Assembly: GCA_029204045.2 (NCBI GenBank)
Contig: CM055067.1
Coordinates: forward strand, 25,742,838-25,806,837
Direction: 5' to 3'
DNA from: Tillandsia leiboldiana
Taxonomy: Eukaryota > Streptophyta > Magnoliopsida > Poales > Bromeliaceae
Length of the DNA stretch: 64,000 bases
The notes beneath the pieces are model-generated. The model was not told the DNA's origin. It did no database searches and worked only from the letters and a program-made list of their open reading frames with translations. Shown piece by piece: positions 20,544 to 29,040 of this stretch. The position numbers and the translations under genes are program-made. Positions within the stretch are counted from its first letter, which is position 1, and each line of letters starts with the position of its first letter.

Positions 20544-20743
20544 GATCCGGATCAGAGCCAACGATCCGGATCCCGAAGGTTGTTGCTTCATACAAGACTT
20601 CGATCCGGATCCCGAATGTTAAGTTTTCTGATTTGTATGAACGATCCGGATCGGGCAATGCGATACGGATCCCGAACCATGGTATTTCTGGAATCGTCAA
20701 TCTCGTTACGACGATCCGGATCGCAGTAAATCCGATCCGGATC
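20544..20743. promoter_or_regulatory. Cluster of seven GATCCGGATC palindromes in U3
   Basis: Sites start at 20544, 20563, 20602, 20643, 20662 (one mismatch, perfect in the 3' LTR), 20713 and 20734; the 3' LTR array spans 38053-38252. They lie 60-270 bp upstream of the TATA box, as expected for an enhancer. Clustered LTR palindromes are a known Sirevirus feature; the binding factor is unknown. Confidence 0.65.
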
Positions 20744-20809
20744 GCCGTCCTGAAAATTTCCAGATATGGTATGTTTTTTATTCTTATCTCTTTCCAAAGG
20801 TTTCTAACC

Positions 20810-20817
20810 TATAAATA
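20810..20817 (+). promoter_or_regulatory. TATA box of the Sirevirus-type LTR
   Basis: TATAAATA follows TTTCTAACC and precedes GACATTTAGGG; the 3' LTR copy is at 38319-38326. It implies a transcription start near 20845 and a leader of about 740 nt within the LTR. Confidence 0.7.
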
Positions 20818-21069
20818 GACATTTAGGGTTTCTCAAAAACGTGGGAGCTACGGCCGATCAATTTCTAAAACACTTGAGAGCAACCCTAGAGGCGAGGTTT
20901 TCATCATTCTTCTTTATAGCCTCTTTTAGGTCAATTCGATGGTTCTTTCAAGAACATATCTTTTGTCGAATTGATCTAATCTTTGCTTAGAGATTTCTTC
21001 TACGGTTCCTCAATGAGAATCTAAGCAAAGGATCACCATCGAAGTCAATATTCTTATCGACTGAGTTTG

Positions 21070-21172
21070 CGTCGTGGATTCGACGTGGCATCGTGGATTC
21101 GGTGTGCTAAAGGCGTTTCGTGGATTCGAAACGTGTGCTCGTGGATTCGAGTGGCGTTCGTGGATTCGAACG
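21070..21172 (+). other. Array of five hairpins with invariant TGGATT loop
   Basis: Stem/loop/stem units: CGTCG-TGGATT-CGACG (21070), CATCG-TGGATT-CGGTG (21089, one G-U pair), CGTTTCG-TGGATT-CGAAACG (21114), CTCG-TGGATT-CGAG (21138, extended by G-U pairs) and CGTTCG-TGGATT-CGAACG (21155). Outer stem bases differ between units but remain paired, while the loop and its closing CG pairs are constant. The array is downstream of the TATA box, hence in the RNA leader. It is identical in the 3' LTR (38579-38681). Function unknown; a repeated protein- or Gag-binding site is an inference. Confidence 0.65.
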
Positions 21173-21587
21173 TGTGCAGTGGGCGTGCAAAATCGGTGGA
21201 GCGCGAGGTCCAAGAAATTGAAGGAGGGGTTAAATCCGTGGAGATGGTAATCACCTTGTTATTCTTCTTTTCTTAGGGATTGTTATTGCGTGGATATCCA
21301 ACCGGTCAGCGCAAGGTCCGAAGAAGCTGAAGGAGGGGTTTGAGTCCGTGGAGTCGGTAATCACCTTGTTATTCTTCTATTCTTATTGGATTGTTATTGC
21401 GTGTTGGTCCCGTGGTTTTTCTCCTGGATTGGAGTTTCCACGTAAATCTTGGTGTGCTGTTTTTATTTTCCGCATTGGTTTTTATTTTGCACTGAGATTG
21501 AGTTTTTAAGTATTACACCTATTCACCCCCCCCTCTAGTTGTTTGATAATACCTATTTAGATCCTTTGGGATTAATAACTCTACAAT

Positions 21588-21598
21588 TGGTATCAGAG
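21588..21598 (+). promoter_or_regulatory. Primer-binding site of the Sirevirus-type element
   Basis: TGGTATCAGAG begins two bases after the LTR, complementary to the 3' end of initiator tRNA-Met. Confidence 0.85.
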
Positions 21599-21619
21599 AG
21601 GGTTTTAGGTTTATCTATC

Positions 21620-21695
21620 ATGTTGGGTGAAAGTGGTAATATTTATAGACCTCCTCTTTTTGATGGGACTAATTATGCTTATTGGAAAGTGCGGA
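21620..21695 (+). pseudogene. gag: Sirevirus-type gag, first 25 codons
   Basis: The ATG at 21620 opens a frame containing RPPLFDGTNYAYWKVRM, the classical start of plant copia Gag (DUF4219-like). After 76 nt it is cut by LARD 1; 21691-21695 (GCGGA) is the left TSD. The rest of the gene is at 34184-36069 in a compatible frame. Confidence 0.88.
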
Positions 21696-24114
21696 TGTCA
21701 CGCCCCGGGGTCGAAACTGCGACCCGGGCTCGCTAACAGATCCGCCATCTGTACGGAAACTGCCGTACAGACGAAGCGTCAAGCCTGCAAAAGACAAAAC
21801 TACAGCTACACAGATATCAGAGCGGATAAAAAGCTGTACTATAAATTTTTTCTCAACAACAAAGCTGCTACAACCCATAGCCTATCTCCCAAAATCAGAT
21901 GATACAAAAAGAAGTGCACCTACACAACATCTACAAATCCAAAGGGGAGATAGCTAACAAGAACATAACCAACTCCCACAATCCGGGATGGTACATCTAC
22001 CTCTCTCTAAAGTAACAATGCTGGTAGGGAACTATCACGCGACTCCCTGTCCTCGGTCCGTCCAGTCAAGCACAGCAGGAACGGAAGAAAGCCTCAGCAA
22101 CCTGCCACCGACAGAGGGTGTGAGAACTACATCCTACAGTAGTTCTCAGTGGGTACCGTCTCCAAGAACCACGGTCTGCCCACTAAGTCTACCAGAGGCA
22201 TAAGATAGAGAAAAGACTGATAATAAGATAAATAAGCTGGAAAAGAATCTACAGCTATCATGCCTCTATCTACTATGCTCAATAAGAAGAGACTATGGAT
22301 GATGGAATGCAGTCACTCACTGCTGACAACATGCCACAAGTACTAAGCCCAAGACGCTCTACTATGACACATGCTACACCATCACTCTCTCAGTATCTCG
22401 AATCTCAGCGACTGCCCACCCGGGTCCAGTCGAGTCAAGCCTGCGCCCCCTGGTGTATCAACCAGGGTGTCCCAACGGACAAACTCAATATCTCACACAG
22501 TGACCCCATGGTAGCACGGCCAGGGGTATCAAGCGTCCACTAGTATATGAACTAGGCGCATCATCGCAGCCTCGTCAGGCTCGGTATCATCATCGCAGCC
22601 TCATCAGGCTCGGAATCATCAACGCACCCGGGGCGTGGTTCGAGGGGTGCGACCCCACCGAACTCAAGTATCTCATCAGTATCACTGTCTCACAAGTGGC
22701 TCCTGCAGGCTGTGGTCCTCGATCAAACAGATCGGTATCTCGATGCTCAAAGCACAAACTCAGTCGGAGAACCCTCCACGACTCAAACTCACAACACAGA
22801 CCCACTCAACGAAGGTACTACACAGCTGGGACCACCGCCTCACCCACGGCTCCCACAACACAACTCCACTGAACTCAACACTCAACTCACGGCCGGAGCT
22901 ACTCCACGGCCAGATCTACGAAGGGTCCGAAACCCAGGGAGACTAACATCTACGTCCCCAAGAGAGAAAGCAGCCCTTAGAACCCAGATCACTCGAATCC
23001 ACTCGGGTGGATAAGTTTATAAGAAACCATGTCATTTATTTCGGAAAATCATTCGATCTGAGAGAAAGCCATCTTTATAATGATTTTTAGTCTTTTTTAG
23101 GAAAACCCTTTGAAATCAAGTTTTATGCCCAAGCCTCGAAGAGCTGATGCCTTCGTCCCAACGGACGAGAACAGACTCGGACAACCTTGCGAGGCTTGGA
23201 AGAAACATTGGCTGACTAAAATCATGTATTTATCCAAAAAGGTTCTGGGTTCAAGGTCCTGCTAACACCCGTGCACCACGATCCCAATCCGGTGGTGACG
23301 AGAAGAACAGTGGAAAGGAAAACCCCCGGGACCACCGTTTATCTGAAACGGTTCCCCAAAACACTAACACTGGGCTAACCTAGCCACCAGACCCCACTCG
23401 GCCCCCCGGGTCCGAGTGCAACACCCGTCCCACAACACTCTGACCACTCGGCCCACTACCCGGGCGAGGAAACTCTAAGTCCCGAAGGATATGAAAAGTG
23501 CGGGATGTCTAAAGCATAAGGAACCTAGCCCAAATTAAGGTTCACAAATGGTCTGGTCAAAATCATGCACATATGACGGGGGTGCTAGTTAAGTTCCAAG
23601 AAAAATACTTAAACTAGCTTGCAATCCTAAAACATTAGAATTAGAAGGAAGTCCGTAGACTTGGAGAGAAAACCAACCCACCTCAGAAAGCCACCAATTG
23701 CTCGTCGACACTTGCAATTGGCTCAGCGGGCTTACCTGGCCTCCAAGGGGTCCGCACGCAACACGAAGCCCGATGCCAGAAACCGCACGCAAAACGGAGC
23801 ACGCGGCGACCAACCACACGACCGCGCGCTCCGCGGAAGCAAAAACCGCACCGCAAGCTGTCAGAAGCGAAGAAATCGCAAAATCAATCAAAAAGGTCAA
23901 AATCGAGCATCCGACGGCGAAAAACAGCTTCCGTCGGCGAAAAATCAGCGCCCGACGGCGAAAAACAGCCCGTCGGCGAAAACCAGCGCCCGACGGCGAA
24001 AACAGCTCCGTCGGCGCAAAAACTGCTCAAAAACAGCTTGCGAAAAGCCAGCGAAAACTGCTCAAACCGCTCGCGAAATCTGCACGAAAAATGCGCTAAA
24101 CCGCTCGCAAACTG

Positions 24115-24413
24115 CTCGCGAAAAACGGCGAAAACCTGCGCGAAAACCTGCGCGAAACGGCGCGAAAACCTGCGCGAAAACTGCGCGAAAACCTGCGCGA
24201 AACGGCGCGAAAACCTGCGCGAAAACCTGCGCGAAACGGCGCGAAAACCTGCGCGAAAACTGCGCGAAAACCTGCGCGGAACGGCGCGAAAACCTGCGCA
24301 AAAAATGCGCGAAAACCTGCGCGGAACGGCGCGAAAACCTGCGCAAAAACTGCGCGAAAACCTGCGCGAAACGGCGCGAAAACCTGCGCAAAAACTGCGC
24401 GAAAACCCCTCGC
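24115..24413. repeat. GCGAAAACCTGC-type tandem repeat, left LTR
   Basis: Imperfect array of GCGAAAACCTGC, GCGAAAACTGC and GCGAAACGGC words. The right LTR has the same array at about 31463-31755, with a few base changes and a few bases fewer. It lies in the transcribed part of the LTR. Confidence 0.8.
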
Positions 24414-24763
24414 GAAAACAGCGGCCGACGGTGGGAACCAACGGCGCCGGCACGCAAACCGAGGCGCCACCGCTGTCCCGGGAGCACGCCGAGCGGCGAA
24501 AAACCAGCCGCGCGACGAGGGAGGCCCGCCGCACGGCGCCCAACCAAGCGGCGCCGCGCAGCGACCCGCTGCGCGGTGCCGGAGCGCACCGCGCAGCGCC
24601 CAGCGGCGCTGCGCACAGCGCCCAGCGGCGCTGCGCGCGGTGCCCAGCGGCGCTGCGCGCAGCGCCCAGAGGCGCTGCGCGCGGGCCCGCGCGCAGCCCA
24701 CTGCGCTGCGCGCGGCCGCGCGCCTGCGCAGGCCCGCGCGCGGCCCGCGCGGCCCACGCAGGC

Positions 24764-25335
24764 CCGCGCGCGCCCTGCCGCGCGCCCCTGCGCGCGGCCA
24801 GGAGGGCCCGCGCGCACACGCGCGGCCCTGCCGCGCGCCCCTGCGCGCGGCCAGGAGGGCCCGCGCGCACACGCGCGGCCCTGCCGCGCGCCCCTGCGCG
24901 CGGCCCTGCCGCGCGCGCCAGCGCGCGGCCAGGAGGGCCCGCGCGCACGCGCGCGGCCCTGCCGCGCGCCCCTGCGTGCGGCCAGGAGGGCCCGCGCGCA
25001 CGCGCGCGGCCCTGCCGCGCGCCCCTGCGCGCGGCCCTGCCGCGCGCGCCTGCGCGCGGCCAGGAGGGCCCGCGCGCACGCGCGCGGCCCTGCCGCGCGC
25101 CCCTGCGCGCGGCCAGGAGGGCCCGCGCGCACGCGCGCGGCCCTGCCGCGCGCCCCTGCGCGCGGCCCTGCCGCGCGCGCCTGCGCGCGGCCAGGAGGTG
25201 CCGCGCGCACCTGCGCGCGGCCCTGCCGCGCGCCCCTGCGCGCGGCCCTGCCGCGCGCGCCTGCGCGCGGCCAGGAGATGCCGCGCGCACCTGCGCGCGG
25301 CCCTGCCGCGCGCCCCTGCGCGCGGCCCGGCAGCG
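24764..25335. repeat. GC-rich 53-bp minisatellite, left LTR
   Basis: Units of 53 bp combine a 25-bp half (GGCCCTGCCGCGCGCCCCTG...) with a 28-bp half containing GGCCAGGAGGGCCCGCGCG; some units lack the second half. Composition is almost entirely G and C, dense in CpG. Stop codons are so rare that several frames on both strands are open for more than 1.4 kb. The right LTR carries the array at about 32107-32697 with a different order of units. Confidence 0.8.
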
Positions 25336-25809
25336 CCGCGTGCCGCTCTTTGCTGCACGCGGCGCCGCGCCCAGCGGCAAGACGCCGCAGGGTGCTGCCA
25401 ACAGCAGCACCCTGGCGCCGCGCGTGCGCCGTTGCGCGCGCGCGCGGCCGGCGGCGACGGCAAAAAAAAACAGAAAAAGCCCCGATAAATCCGATAAATC
25501 CGAAAATCCCAAAAATCCATAAATCCACATTTTCCTCATTAAAACCAATTAAAAAAAACTCGAAGCTCAAAACTCCAAAATGCACAAACCTCCAAAAATC
25601 CCAAAAATTAGAATTTACATACCTTGACGACGCTCGCCGCACGCCCTCGAGCTCCTCGCGGCCTCCAACGGCGAGTCGAAAAAATCCACGAAGCTCCACT
25701 CCCTTTTCTTCTTTTTTCTTCTTCTTCCTTTTCCTCTCTTTTCCTCTCCTTTCTTTCTCTTTTCCTTTCTTTCTCTTTTCCTTGCTGCAGAGGGTGGAGG
25801 TGGAGGCAG

Positions 25810-25817
25810 CTTTTATA
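25810..25817 (-). promoter_or_regulatory. TATA box of LARD 1, left LTR
   Basis: Minus-strand TATAAAAG, upstream of a purine-rich (minus strand) leader; the functional copy in the 5' LTR is at 33172-33179. Most of the 5.1-kb LTR, including the GC-rich repeat, would be transcribed from it. Confidence 0.5.
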
Positions 25818-25865
25818 AAGTAAAAGCTTTATAATTAATTAACTAATTAATTAAATCCAATAATT

Positions 25866-26590
25866 CCAACTCCAACTCACTTTTTGCCTTCGGGCTCTCC
25901 GCCGCTGCCCGGAACTTCCCGAACTCCGCTGTAAATCGAAAATACACGCGCTCACAGCTTTTTCTCTCCAAAAAGCTCATCCGTTGAGGCGGGGTGCTCA
26001 AATCAATTACCGGCTCCAAAATTGCCAGTTCCAACTCACTTTTTGCCTCCGGGCCCTCCGCGTCAGTCCGGAACCTCCCGAACCTCGCTGTAATTCAAAA
26101 GTACACGTGTCCACGGCTTTTTCTCCTCAAAAAGCTTATCCGTTGAGTCGGGGTGCTCAAATCAATTACCGGCTCCAAAATTGCCAGTTCCGACTCACTT
26201 TTTGACTCCGGGTCCTCCGCGTCAGTCCGGAACCTCCCGAACCTCGCTGTAAATCAAAAGTACACGTGTCCAGAGCTTTTTCTCCTCAAAAAGCTTATCC
26301 GTTGAGTCGGGGTGCTCAAATCAATTACCGGCTCCAAAATTGCCAGTTCCGACTCACTTTTTGACTCCGGGTCCTCCGCGTCAGTCCGGAACCTCCCGAA
26401 CCTCGCTGTAAATCAAAAGTACACGTGTCCAGAGCTTTTTCTCTTCAAAAAGCTCGTCCGTTGAGTCGGGGTGCTCAAATCAATTACCGGCTCCAAAATT
26501 GCCAGTTCCGACTCACTTTTTGCCTCCGGGCCCTCCGCGTCAGTCCGGAACCTCCCGAACTTCGCTGTAATCAGAAAGTACACCTGTTCC
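25866..26590. repeat. 159-bp U3 tandem repeat, left LTR
   Basis: GGGGTGCTCAAATCAATTAC recurs at 25991, 26150, 26309 and 26468, exactly 159 bp apart, after a more diverged partial unit. Each unit holds TACACGTGTCC (a G-box) and CTTTTTCTC. The right LTR has the same array at about 33228-33952. On the minus strand it lies upstream of the TATA box, where enhancer repeats are expected. Confidence 0.85.
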
Positions 26591-26815
26591 ACGTGTTCCT
26601 GAATTTCCGGCGCTTCACGGTGAAGTCTGAAATTCCCAATCTCATCCTCAATCGGCCTACAAAGCCCGGAAAAACCCCGAATCGAGCTGGAGCTTCCGCG
26701 TTGATCCGAATCAACCCGGCATCAACTGTAACCTCAGATACAACATGCTCAAGGCAACTCTCTGCTCCAGGTCATCTGTGTGGTCGGCGCGCTATCCAAT
26801 GCACCGGTACTTTAC

Positions 26816-26852
26816 ACTCTCCCCTCCTTCAAAAGGTTTCGTCCTCGAAACC
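26816..26852 (-). promoter_or_regulatory. LARD 1 polypurine tract and GTTTCG-type hairpin
   Basis: On the minus strand, GGTTTCG-AGGA-CGAAACC (26852-26835) is followed by AAGGAGGGGAGAG, which abuts the 3' LTR. Same arrangement as at 19822-19857. Confidence 0.75.
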
Positions 26853-28200
26853 AAAACACACACCCTACCCCAAGAAACCTACCTCGGGAAAAACATCAAC
26901 TCCAACTCTCTCTCAAAAGAAAAGCAGCCGAAAATAGCGAAAAGTCCAAAATTTCCAAAGGACCGATGCCTTCGCCCCGATCAAAACAGAACAGGTTCCC
27001 GCATCGCCTCCATTTCTGGAGTAGTCCTCCGAAATTTTTCATACCGCTGCTATTTTCGGCGTTAAAACGGAAAAACCAGGAGAGAGAGATGTTGAAGCTG
27101 TCCCAGCTGTGGCCGCAACCCAAAACCACAGTCCACCAACTCAACCAAGTAGGGGTGCAAAACTCTGATCTCAACCACAAGGAAAGGAAGTCATACCAAG
27201 TACCAAGCGATCCGCTAACCTGGCGCCCACCAATCGGCAACCCAAACTCATCCTCTCGGTTCTCAGGTGGTCGCTCTAACTCAACAAACAGGCATCGCCG
27301 AACCTTCACTGGGTAAACTCAACCGTAAATTCCATAACTTCCCAGGTAAGAATTTCTTCGGTTGCTTCAGATAGCTCAAATCCTTGTTCGACTCCAACGA
27401 AGAAAAGCCGATAAAGTGCGAGGGTTCAATTACACTTTCTCCTATCCGACGAAAATCACGGTCCAAACTCCCCGCGTAAACTCAAGTCTATATCATAAAC
27501 CTCTGCGGCTGGTGGCTTCCAAAAATCGAAGTCTCCAAAAGGCAAAAATCCTCCGTTGCTCCTTAGCAACCAAAACTATCAAGTTCCGCAGGTACATCCC
27601 TCGATTAGGCAACCAACAACTCCCCTCTTGGAGTTGCTGCCCTACCCTCCAGTGATCTTGAAGTTCTAAGCCACTTCGGAAACAAATCCAAATGTCCACG
27701 ACGGGTCCGGCTGCTAACCCGTTCAAACACAGCTGGAGAACTCGATTCTTCAAGTACTAACAATCGCAGGCCTCAGTCAATCCACTTGACCGCAAGGCAA
27801 GCTCAAAAAGCCCCTACCGGGTTCTGAACACTAGCCGGGCACAATCTCGACTGCAAGGTTCCATAACCAAGTCGACCACTATCTCGGTCTCCAATCCACT
27901 ATCTCGGCACCTCAACCGCCGAGAACCTCCAGGTCTCTGTCTCCTCTGAGACACATGATCCTGGGGCTGGCACCATAGCAACCTCGATCCACTCCACTAA
28001 CCCGAAATCAGGCAATACAGGAAGACTCTCTCTCTGGAGCTGGTCCCTCGATCCCCGTCCCTCCTGGACGTGATCAGTGATCCTCGGTCAATCCATCGCA
28101 CATGCCCAATCGCTGCATCTACGGTCGGCACTCGCCGAGAATACACAATGAGATAGATATCCAGGTGCAGCCCCCTCTCAACAAAACCAACCTCTAAACC
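26853..28200 (-). other. LARD 1 non-coding interior
   Basis: Contains no pol motif on either strand. Short blocks around 26930-27060 (for example GATGCCTTCGCCCC and GCATCGCCTCCATTTCTGGAG) recur in the interior of LARD 2 near 53085-53190, so this is family sequence and not random filler. The ORFs at 26780-27316 and 26896-27309 have no recognisable domains. Confidence 0.6.
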
Positions 28201-28745
28201 TCATCCTGGGTGACAAGGGGCCCACTGCTCAACCATCGTGGAAACTCGCTCTCGGTGGTCCAACAGGACGAACCCGACGCCACCAACTCTCGGCGTCCCA
28301 AACGATAGGTGCAAGATCCCGCGCCCTGATGCTTCCTGGATGAACAATCCTTGAACAACTTTTCCATAGCAGCGATCCAGTTCTCGGCCTCCCAAGGCCC
28401 CCAACTTAAATCCTAAAATCTGCAGGGGATGGGACTGGATGAAGTAGAATAACCGGTTGGCAACCTCTCGCTGCTCATGCACCATCAGTGGTGCGACCAG
28501 GGTCAAAATCGACAATGTCGCGGCTGGAGTACTACTGGCGATACCCCGGGAGATGCTCTCAGCACAAACATGCGCAACACACGCTCCATGTTCTTCTCCT
28601 GGCGCCGCAACGCCTCCGACATCTGGGCCCCCTGAGCCCGCAGATCCTGTACCTCACCCTGCCTAGCCTGCTCGGCAGCCCGCCGTCCGGGCTCCTCAGC
28701 TGAGGTCAAACGCCCGCTCGTCGCTGCACGACGTCTCGGCGGCAT
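28201..28745 (-). pseudogene. gag: Decayed gag remnant of LARD 1
   Basis: It starts MPPRRRAATSGRL at 28745, like the Tekay gag start, followed by QDLRAQGAQMSEALRRQE, clearly homologous to the same region of the Tekay gag. After a frameshift near 28510, the EQREV block is still recognisable before homology is lost. No capsid core or zinc knuckle is intact, so no functional Gag is expected. Confidence 0.8.
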
Positions 28746-28836
28746 CGCAAGTAGCTGAAACAAAACAAACATCAGGACACAACAACCATACGACCCAATC
28801 CAGCGAGAGTCTAAAATTTGTTATCCTTCCTGAAGT

Positions 28837-28862
28837 ATTATGTTGTCTGCAGCCAACATAAT
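28837..28862 (-). other. Leader hairpin of LARD 1
   Basis: Minus strand ATTATGTTG, loop GCTGCAGA, CAACATAAT: the counterpart of 14172-14197 with a compensated base pair. Confidence 0.6.
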
Positions 28863-29020
28863 CACTTTGAGAGAATAACATATCAAATCACTCATCCCAA
28901 CCCGAGGGAGAGGTAAAAACTCAATCTGGACTCTCGCTAAAAGTCACGACTCTCACGTAGTCATCCTAATGTCCAACCACAAGCCTAGGGTTTCTAAGTC
29001 CTCAATGACCTATAACCTAG

Positions 29021-29032
29021 GCTCTGATACCA
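29021..29032 (-). promoter_or_regulatory. Primer-binding site of LARD 1
   Basis: Minus strand TGGTATCAGAGC, the intact initiator tRNA-Met site, eight bases after the 5' LTR. Confidence 0.9.
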
Positions 29033-29040
29033 CTCTAATC

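Larger units (their letters stand above)
20215..21585 (+). repeat. 5' LTR of the Sirevirus-type element
   Basis: U3 with seven GATCCGGATC-type palindromes (20544-20743), TATA at 20810, and R/U5 with five constant-loop hairpins (21070-21172). Two copies of a roughly 109-bp unit containing GAAGGAGGGGTT and GGTAATCACCTTG follow (about 21200-21410), then the characteristic pyrimidine run TATTCACCCCCCCC before the end. Confidence 0.92.
21696..26815 (-). repeat. 3' LTR of LARD 1 (left copy)
   Basis: Contains, left to right: the U5 terminus, the superfamily-homologous R/U5 (to about 23.6 kb), an A-rich repeat built from GCGAAAACCTGC words (24115-24413), a GC-rich tandem repeat (24764-25335), a pyrimidine tract, a minus-strand TATA box (25810-25817) and 159-bp U3 repeats (25866-26590). 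The very long ORFs here on both strands are repeat artefacts. Confidence 0.92.

Noticed and set aside
23661..25823. Very long overlapping ORFs (up to 720 codons) on both strands, rich in Arg, Ala and Pro; repeated at 31006-32971.
   Set aside because: Several frames on both strands are open at once over CpG-rich tandem repeats with almost no A/T to make stops. The predicted proteins are low-complexity, change with repeat number between the two LTRs, and lie inside LTRs.
25991..26627. Regularly spaced repeats that might suggest a CRISPR array.
   Set aside because: Units are 159 bp, directly adjacent without unique spacers, in a plant LTR.
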